Assembly (NCBI RefSeq): GCF_905147045.1 | Contig: NC_065897.1 | Location: 2,929,001 to 2,993,000 of the forward strand | Length of the DNA stretch: 64,000 nucleotides | Reading direction: 5' to 3' | Origin: Nymphalis io | Taxonomy: Eukaryota > Arthropoda > Insecta > Lepidoptera > Nymphalidae | In this document: piece by piece, positions 59,001 through 64,000 of the stretch | Position numbering within the stretch: the stretch's first letter is position 1 | Layout: each line of letters opens with the position of its first letter | The notes under the pieces: model-generated | Database searches by the model: none | What the model was told of the DNA's origin: nothing | Seen by the model: the letters and a program-made list of their open reading frames with translations, nothing else | Made by a program: the position numbers and the translations under genes

Positions 59001-61643
59001 TAGTTTCAATTATCACTGCGTTAACTAAAACAGATCTTAATCAAATCTAATCAAATATATTAGGATCAGACCATAGACAATTTAGTAATTTATAATGATT
59101 TGACATAATCCTAACAACGAGCATTGAAAATAATAAGTACTAATGTTAGAACAATAACACATTATATACTTATATACATATAGTGTACAATACAATCTTA
59201 TAAAGCACAAGAGAATACACCACGGCTACAAAGTACTAACGGCGTCCACAGACACGGCGTTCATGTACGTGCTGGCGGTGCTGATCATGGTGAAGATCTA
59301 CCAGTCGCGGCACCCGGACGTCAACGCGCGCGCGCACGCGACCTTCGGCGTGCTCGCCGTGCTCATCGCTTTGGGTAACCGACTCTTCTATTGGCCAGCG
59401 AATATATATATATCATATTGTCTTTTGATATTATGAAACAATTGTCATGTCGAATAAGTCTTGAATAGGTTCCTGAAATATTGCTTGCAAATTGCTAGTA
59501 CATGTTCTAAGGGCGAGTGTGTGTTCACAGTGGTGTGGGGCGTGCTGGACGGCGGGCCGCTGTTCTGGGGCGTGTTCACGGTGTTCCACGTGTTCACCTT
59601 CCTGCTACTCTCGCTGCGCATCTACTACGTGGGACAGTTTCGCCTCGGTAATTTTTTATCAAAAATATGGAGTTTTAATGAAAATACTTTTTCGCTAATT
59701 CGCTAAACTGTATGTGCAGTCGGTTGGTGCTAACACTTTTATTCACGCACCCTATGCTACATGACCATACATTTATGCGAGCTCGTCTCGGTACAGCAGT
59801 ACTTCTACTTGGTATCGTTGTGTTCCGTTTTGAAGTGTAATTACAGACACAAGGAACATAACATCGTAGTTCCCCAGGTTGGTGGCGCTTTGCCAATGTA
59901 AGCGATGGTTAGTATTTCTTACAATGCCAATGACTATGGGCGGTTGTGACCACTTACCATCAGGTGGCACGTATGTTTGTCCGCCTACCTATTCTATAAA
60001 AAAGCCATATTGCTAATACTACTTGTTATTAATTAATTTCTCCTAACTTGTTTTCACTCAGTAATAATATCCACGATCCACAAACATATTTTTGGTATAT
60101 TTATGTGTGATATGAGAATTAGCGTATTTCTATCTTAACCTATTAATTAATTTAATGTAGTTTTTGATAATACACTACGACCGTTGCAGAGAAGGAAAGC
60201 CTTGCACAAGCGGCGAGCGAACTGCGCAAGGGTTCTCGGCCGTTGTACCGCGCGCGCCTGGTGCTGCTGCTGGTGGCCAACGCGCTCAATTGGATGCTCG
60301 CTATCTTCGGGTCAGTTGCTGACACTCCTTAAATACTACGATACATCTGGTTATACAAACATGATATTTAATGTTTTTAAATTCAACACACAGTAACAGT
60401 AACAGCCTGTGAATGTCCCACTGCTAGGCTAAGGCCTCCTCTCCCTTTTGGGAAGAAGGCTTAGAGCTTATTCCACCACGCTGCTCCAATGCGGGTTGGT
60501 GGAATACACATGTGACAGAATTTAGTGAAATTCGACAAATGCAGGTTTCCTCACGATGTTTTCCTTCACCGTCAAGCACGAGATGAATTATAATAACAAA
60601 TTAAGCACATGAAAATTCAGTGGTGCTTACCCGGGTTTGAATCCACGTTCATCGGTTAAGTTTCACGCGTTCTTACCACTGGGCCATCTCGGCTTATTCA
60701 ACACACATATATTTAAATTCCGATAAAATAAAGGATCTCAAATTTAGTCCGCTACGCAACTATGATGCGATCCAGTAAGAAGAAGGAACTCACAGTGGCC
60801 CGTTCAGGTTCGAACTCGTGACGTCCGGCAAAATTGCTCTTGTTCGATCATTTCCACGTAAACGTAGAATATAATAGCTGTAATCTACTTCCATAATCGC
60901 AGACTGCTAAAGCAGGGCAGCGACTTCGCCGGCCACATGCTGCAGGTGCTACTGGGCAACGCGCTCATGTACATGGTGTTCTACCTGGCCATGAAGCTGG
61001 TGCACGGCGAGCGGCTGCGCTGGTACGCGTGGGCGCTGCTGGCGGCGGCGGCGGCGGCGTGGGCGCCCGCGCTGTACTTCTTCCTGTCGGGCTCCACCGA
61101 CTGGTCGGCCGCGCCCGCGCTGTCGCGCCACCGGAACCACGAGTGCATGGTCAGTCGCATACGTGTGCCGACCGTTTGTCCGTCTTACGATTTATTTGTA
61201 AACCTTAATTTTCCCGTGCAAAGACCGCTAGCTGGTATTAAATAAAACTCAAATCAGATAATTGTATAAAAAGACTTTTGCAGAAATATATTCGAGATTA
61301 AATCATTTGTAACTAAAACTGTAATATGCACATGACGTATGTATTAAAACCTTCAGGTCAAAACTCGTAAACTAATTACTTTAGCAAACTGAACGATAGA
61401 TATTATATACGTATTACATGTAAGGTAAATCACGTGATCTTCTCTCCCTGCCTTATCTTTGATATTATTAAATGCAATTGTTTTTATATACTTCGACACT
61501 TTTTCCAGGTGATGCAATTCTACGATTCCCACGATCTGTGGCATATGCTGTCAGCGGTGGCTCTCTATCTGTCCTTCAGCGCTCTACTCACGTGGGACGA
61601 TGGCCTCTCTGCAGTCAAAAGAACCGATATACCAGTTTTTTAA
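53036..61643 (+). CDS. SID-1-like (SIDT) transmembrane protein, 907 aa
   Basis: Member of the SID-1/SIDT family of multipass membrane proteins linked to dsRNA import (nematode SID-1) and to lysosomal nucleic-acid or sterol handling (vertebrate SIDT). Exons: 53036-53124, 53693-53762, 54802-54901, 55310-55417, 55708-55844, 55962-56072, 56155-56238, 56409-56585, 56842-57016, 57194-57633, 57868-58056, 58226-58408, 58854-58971, 59252-59374, 59531-59647, 60190-60310, 60903-61149, 61509-61643. Signal peptide at 1-19 (CVVLLLVGCACA), extracellular domain to ~300, TM1 ~302-323, cytosolic Ser/Asp/Pro-rich loop ~350-500, then the multi-TM core: YTVAVFYALPVVQFVIAFQI, LDICYYNFLCAH, LSASYHVCPN, DTAFMY, SHDLWHMLSA and the DIPVF end. 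The exon-8 donor (GAG|GTCGAA) is non-ideal and could shift by two codons. The metal-site residues typical of the family are kept (residues ~646, 650, 661, 871, 875). Confidence 0.93.
53949..54171 (+). mobile_element. SINE family 2, head-truncated
   Basis: Starts inside the body (agatattctactgcaaaaca) and runs to the tail and an A-rich end. In SIDT intron 2. Confidence 0.8.
54454..54719. mobile_element. hAT-type non-autonomous element, 266 bp
   Basis: Ends cagcgatacccaacctt and, on the opposite strand, cagtactcaatctgtggccc are related short inverted termini. They are bounded by a perfect 8-bp duplication gtctagac (54446-54453, 54720-54727), the hallmark of hAT elements. No transposase frame. 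The right flank (cgacgaggcagta) looks like a SINE family 3 head fragment. Confidence 0.8.
57194..57633 (+). CDS. SIDT exon 10: long cytosolic loop
   Basis: Largest exon of the SID-1-like gene, 440 bases, continuously open in the gene's frame. It encodes an Arg-rich start, then FDSSDNSDSDDSSAP, then a Pro/Ala/Ser/Thr/Asn-rich low-complexity tract to TDGTEIQ. In the family the region between TM1 and TM2 faces the cytosol and varies in length; here it contributes to a protein longer than many SIDT members. The acidic serine cluster looks like a casein-kinase-2-type target (inference). An internal GTGAGC (57274) could act as a donor giving a shorter loop. Confidence 0.8.
58470..58655 (+). mobile_element. 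SINE family 2, decayed
   Basis: attgtgcaaaccg, aggttggtggcgcattggca and caccacttaccaccagggga keep family order with losses. In SIDT intron 12. Confidence 0.55.
59776..60003 (+). mobile_element. SINE family 2 copy
   Basis: gcgagctcgtctcggtacag to cctacctattctataaaaaa. Small deletions in the body. In SIDT intron 15. Confidence 0.8.
60393..60695 (-). mobile_element. SINE family 1, full-length with 12-bp duplication
   Basis: A minus-strand copy from cagtaacagcctgtgaatgt to the head tgggccatctcggctt, flanked by attcaacacaca (60381-60392 and 60696-60707). In SIDT intron 16. Confidence 0.9.
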
Positions 61644-61656
61644 TGAGTCAAATAGT

Positions 61657-61662
61657 AATAAA
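61657..61662 (+). terminator. Poly(A) signal of SID-1-like gene
   Basis: AATAAA 13 bases after the stop codon, predicting a very short 3' UTR. Confidence 0.65.
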
Positions 61663-61715
61663 CCATTTTTTAAGATAATTTATATATTTTATTTTATTAA
61701 TCCTAATTATTTTCT

Positions 61716-61843
61716 AACAACCCGCATTGGTTCTACCAACCCGCATTGGAGCAGCGTGGTGGAATAAGCTCCAAACCTTCTCCTCAAAAAGAGGAGAGGA
61801 GGCCTTTAGCCCAGCAGTGGGACATTCACAGGCTGTTACGAAT
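61716..61843 (+). mobile_element. SINE family 1, 3' part with tandem start
   Basis: caacccgcattgg occurs twice in a row, then the tail runs ataagctccaaaccttctcc to cattcacaggctgttac. The head is missing. It begins only about 50 bases after the SIDT poly(A) signal. Confidence 0.75.
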
Positions 61844-61911
61844 TATTTTCAACGCAACAAAATCGTCGCAATTTAATAATAAAAATAAAAATAAATCATT
61901 TTAAAAGGTTG

Positions 61912-62082
61912 GTTTTTTCCAAGCCCGTCTGGGTAAGTACCATCGACCAATAACTTATCATGGATACCAATACTTGGTAAGTTTCTGTTCTGGTTTAGGA
62001 GGTAAGTGAGCCAGGGTAAATACAGGTACAAAGTAGGTACGAAACATCTTAGTTTCCAAGGTTGGTAGTAAATTGGTGATGT
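61912..62082 (+). mobile_element. SINE family 2, decayed
   Basis: gcccgtctgggtaagtacca, ccaatacttggtaagt and gagccagggtaaatacaggt keep family order; the tail is lost. Confidence 0.6.
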
Positions 62083-62291
62083 ACTTTGTAAGTATAGGAA
62101 TATGTAATAGCTATATTTTAAGAAAACGTTATATTCGATATTTGCGTGAATACCAAAAGTATAATCCGCTCCAAAAGGTCGCATGCCATTCTGATCGCGG
62201 GCGGATGATAAAACTAGATAATCGTTTCAAGTAAATATATATTACTGTAACAATTTATTTGTATTCAATATTTATATTCTAGACTCTAGAG

Positions 62292-62702
62292 CTGCCATAC
62301 GCAACCTTTTCTTTATAAAAACCGAAAACTAAAAATATTTAGGTAATGCTTTCTTAGGTTTTGGGATTGTTAAAAATTGAATTAAACAACTATGAACATA
62401 TTAATCGGGCGGGAAATTAAATTTGATTTAAAAAAATACCATCGTTATCTTTTGTAATAATAATAATTGTGGAATTAAATAAATGTTATCGCGTATATTT
62501 TAACATTTTTATTATAATTTCCTGACGCTTCAAACACTTTGCAGTGTAATAGTCTCAAGTAGTTGCTTAATTAAATTTATTTAGGTATTAATAAAAAACC
62601 TTTGAAATTTAAAAAATAAAGTAACAACAGTTACTTTACAGGGCCAACCACAAAAACCCGGCGGGCTGATGAGGCCCGCGGACCGCAGGTTGAGTACAAC
62701 TG
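62292..62702. mobile_element. hAT-type non-autonomous element, older copy
   Basis: Shares long blocks with the element at 54454 (tatttaggtattaataaaaa, ctttgaaatttaaaa, gggccaacca). Ends ctgccatacgcaacctttt and gcaggttgagtacaactg. The flanking octamers ctctagag and ctccaggg agree at 6 of 8 positions, a decayed duplication. Confidence 0.65.
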
Positions 62703-62761
62703 CTCCAGGGGGTGGAACGTATATACAATTTTGAAAATGTTCAGTTAATTGAAATTATATG

Positions 62762-63001
62762 CCTACTGCTGGACTCCTCCTCTCCTTTTGGCGGAGAAGG
62801 TTTGGAGCTTATTCCACCACGCTGCTCCGATGTGGGTTGGTGGAATACACATGTGGCAGAATTTCAGTGAAATTAGAAACAAGCAGGAGATGGATTATAA
62901 ACGCAAATTAAGCACATGAAATTTCAATGGTGCTGGCCCGGGCTTGAACCTACGATCATCGGTTAAGATTGACGCGTTCTAGCCAATGGGTCATCTCGGC
63001 T
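62762..63001 (-). mobile_element. SINE family 1 copy
   Basis: A minus-strand copy from ctactgctggactcctcctc to gggtcatctcggctc, with a deletion where the gtttcctcacgatgttttcc block should be. Confidence 0.8.
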
Positions 63002-63003
63002 CA

Positions 63004-63515
63004 ATCATAGACTAAATCAGTAAATATGCCATAATAAGATATTGAGTTGACCATTGAATAATATTTGTTGGATAGAAGGCGGGCCTAGTTAAGTGGTAGC
63101 TTTAAGAACCTATTCAATATTCATCCAAATACTAATTCAAATGTAATTTTTAAAGAATGAGTTTGATGGCTATAATACGGTTTATTAATTATAAATAGGT
63201 ATCGGTTGCTCTATTATAACTAGTTTATGAGAAAATCCAACAGTAGGCCTTAAAAATATATTTAAGTACTATTGTTTTTGTTATTAATTTTTTATATAAT
63301 TTAAATATTACTAAATTCATAGACAAGAGTAATTCGTTTCTCGATCGACAACACATCGAATCATTGACACTTTGACAGCACGTTAAAACTTGAAATGTCA
63401 ATGACGTCACACAGGCGACATTCTCATTCTCATTATTTTTATTTCGCAATTTCCAGAATATCCTTATATATTTTTCGTATTTAGATTTAAATAAGTTTTT
63501 ATTAAAGACAGTGAA
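63004..63515. other. Interval upstream of the 63.5-kb open frame
   Basis: AT-rich, no repeat recognised. A tgacgtca palindrome occurs at about 63402-63409 in caatgacgtcacac, roughly 110 bases before the ATG, and could belong to its promoter. Confidence 0.3.
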
Positions 63516-64000
63516 ATGGACAATCAATACTATTATAAGTTAATGGCCAGTTATCTGTCAAAACGAAACTGTGATGAGTCTTTTATGAGGTATTTTTTTG
63601 GCAAAAATGCAACAAAGAAAACGCCCGAAGAGCTGGAACGGGCAGATGAAAGAAAACGTAGGTTACAACGAGAAAGATCTCGAAGATATCGTGCTCTAAA
63701 GAACGCAAGGCGACAACATGAAGGCGTCCGAGACAATGCGGACAACGAGCCAGCGCGTAGTAAGTCCCGAGGAGTATCCATTGACGAGGAATTTAGCGAC
63801 GGTGACGAACCTCCGACGCTTTGTAATTTTACCTACGATGACAAATGGCGGGAACCTGTCTCCTCCGACTGCGCATCCGATGATAATTCGGCGCATAGTG
63901 CAGCTGAATTAAAAGAGGCAGCACTCTCAGGAAATATATCCCTTAATTTAAAAGAGTTCCTTAGCTCTCCTAACATGGAGCTAGACTACCCTACAGTGCA
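63516..64000 (+). CDS. Unrecognised open frame running off the window (partial)
   Basis: The ATG at 63516 opens 161 codons without a stop to the last base, which is unusual for this AT-rich DNA. The N-terminus (MDNQYYYKLMASYLSKRNCD) is followed by a basic, probably helical stretch (EELERADERKRRLQRERSRR, then YRALKNARRQ). An acidic, Ser/Asp-rich segment (SIDEEFSDGDEPP, CASDDNSAHS) and LNLKEFLSSPNMELD follow. There is no signal peptide or membrane segment. Basic-then-acidic layout would suit a nucleic-acid-binding protein or the N-terminus of a transposon-encoded protein, but neither is shown. The opposite-strand frames are shadows. I do not recognise the family. Confidence 0.6.
   Translation, partial: MDNQYYYKLMASYLSKRNCDESFMRYFFGKNATKKTPEELERADERKRRLQRERSRRYRALKNARRQHEGVRDNADNEPARSKSRGVSIDEEFSDGDEPPTLCNFTYDDKWREPVSSDCASDDNSAHSAAELKEAALSGNISLNLKEFLSSPNMELDYPTV

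Noticed and set aside
1..64000. CRISPR arrays, operons, bacterial signals, rRNA
   Set aside because: None seen. The window is intron-rich animal DNA, and repeated units are dispersed SINEs, not regularly spaced repeats.

Overview
The window is AT-rich animal (insect) DNA with short GC-rich exons scattered through long introns. Insect reticulon, serine palmitoyltransferase and SID-1-like genes, together with several tRNA-derived SINE families typical of moths and butterflies, point to a lepidopteran, probably a butterfly. The species call is inference. No prokaryotic, CRISPR or viral gene system was seen.

Layout, left to right. (1) 1-8.7 kb is mostly gene-free. It holds a single minus-strand first coding exon at 4387-4478 of an unrecognised gene that leaves the window on the left, plus SINE copies. 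(2) 8.76-34.3 kb is a reticulon-like gene (Rtnl1) on the minus strand. Five shared exons encode the reticulon-homology domain. At least four alternative first coding exons (34.1, 31.8, 26.1 and 14.4 kb) all join the same acceptor in the same phase. (3) 34.3-35.1 kb is the divergent promoter interval. (4) 35.1-52.2 kb is serine palmitoyltransferase subunit 2 (SPTLC2, Drosophila lace) on the plus strand: 8 coding exons, 543 aa. A 5'-truncated LINE with an open reverse-transcriptase frame lies in intron 5, and many SINEs lie in intron 2. (5) 53.0-61.7 kb is a SID-1-like (SIDT) transmembrane gene on the plus strand: 18 coding exons, 907 aa. (6) From 63.5 kb an open frame of 161 codons runs off the right edge; it is unrecognised.

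All exon chains were built by hand. Each uses GT-AG introns and keeps frame from ATG to stop. The three recognised genes act at membranes (ER shaping, sphingolipid synthesis in the ER, dsRNA/lipid-linked membrane transport), but nothing in the sequence shows that they are co-regulated.

The most unusual content is the repeat layer. Four SINE families are present, several with clear target-site duplications, and one SINE carries a twin-priming-type 5' inversion. SINE family 2 shares its 3' hairpin and tail with the LINE in intron 5. There is a 336-bp MITE with perfect 30-bp inverted ends and TAA duplications, and two hAT-type elements with 8-bp duplications. A recurring set of perfect or near-perfect hairpins has 5-nt loops and lies in or near SINE sequence.
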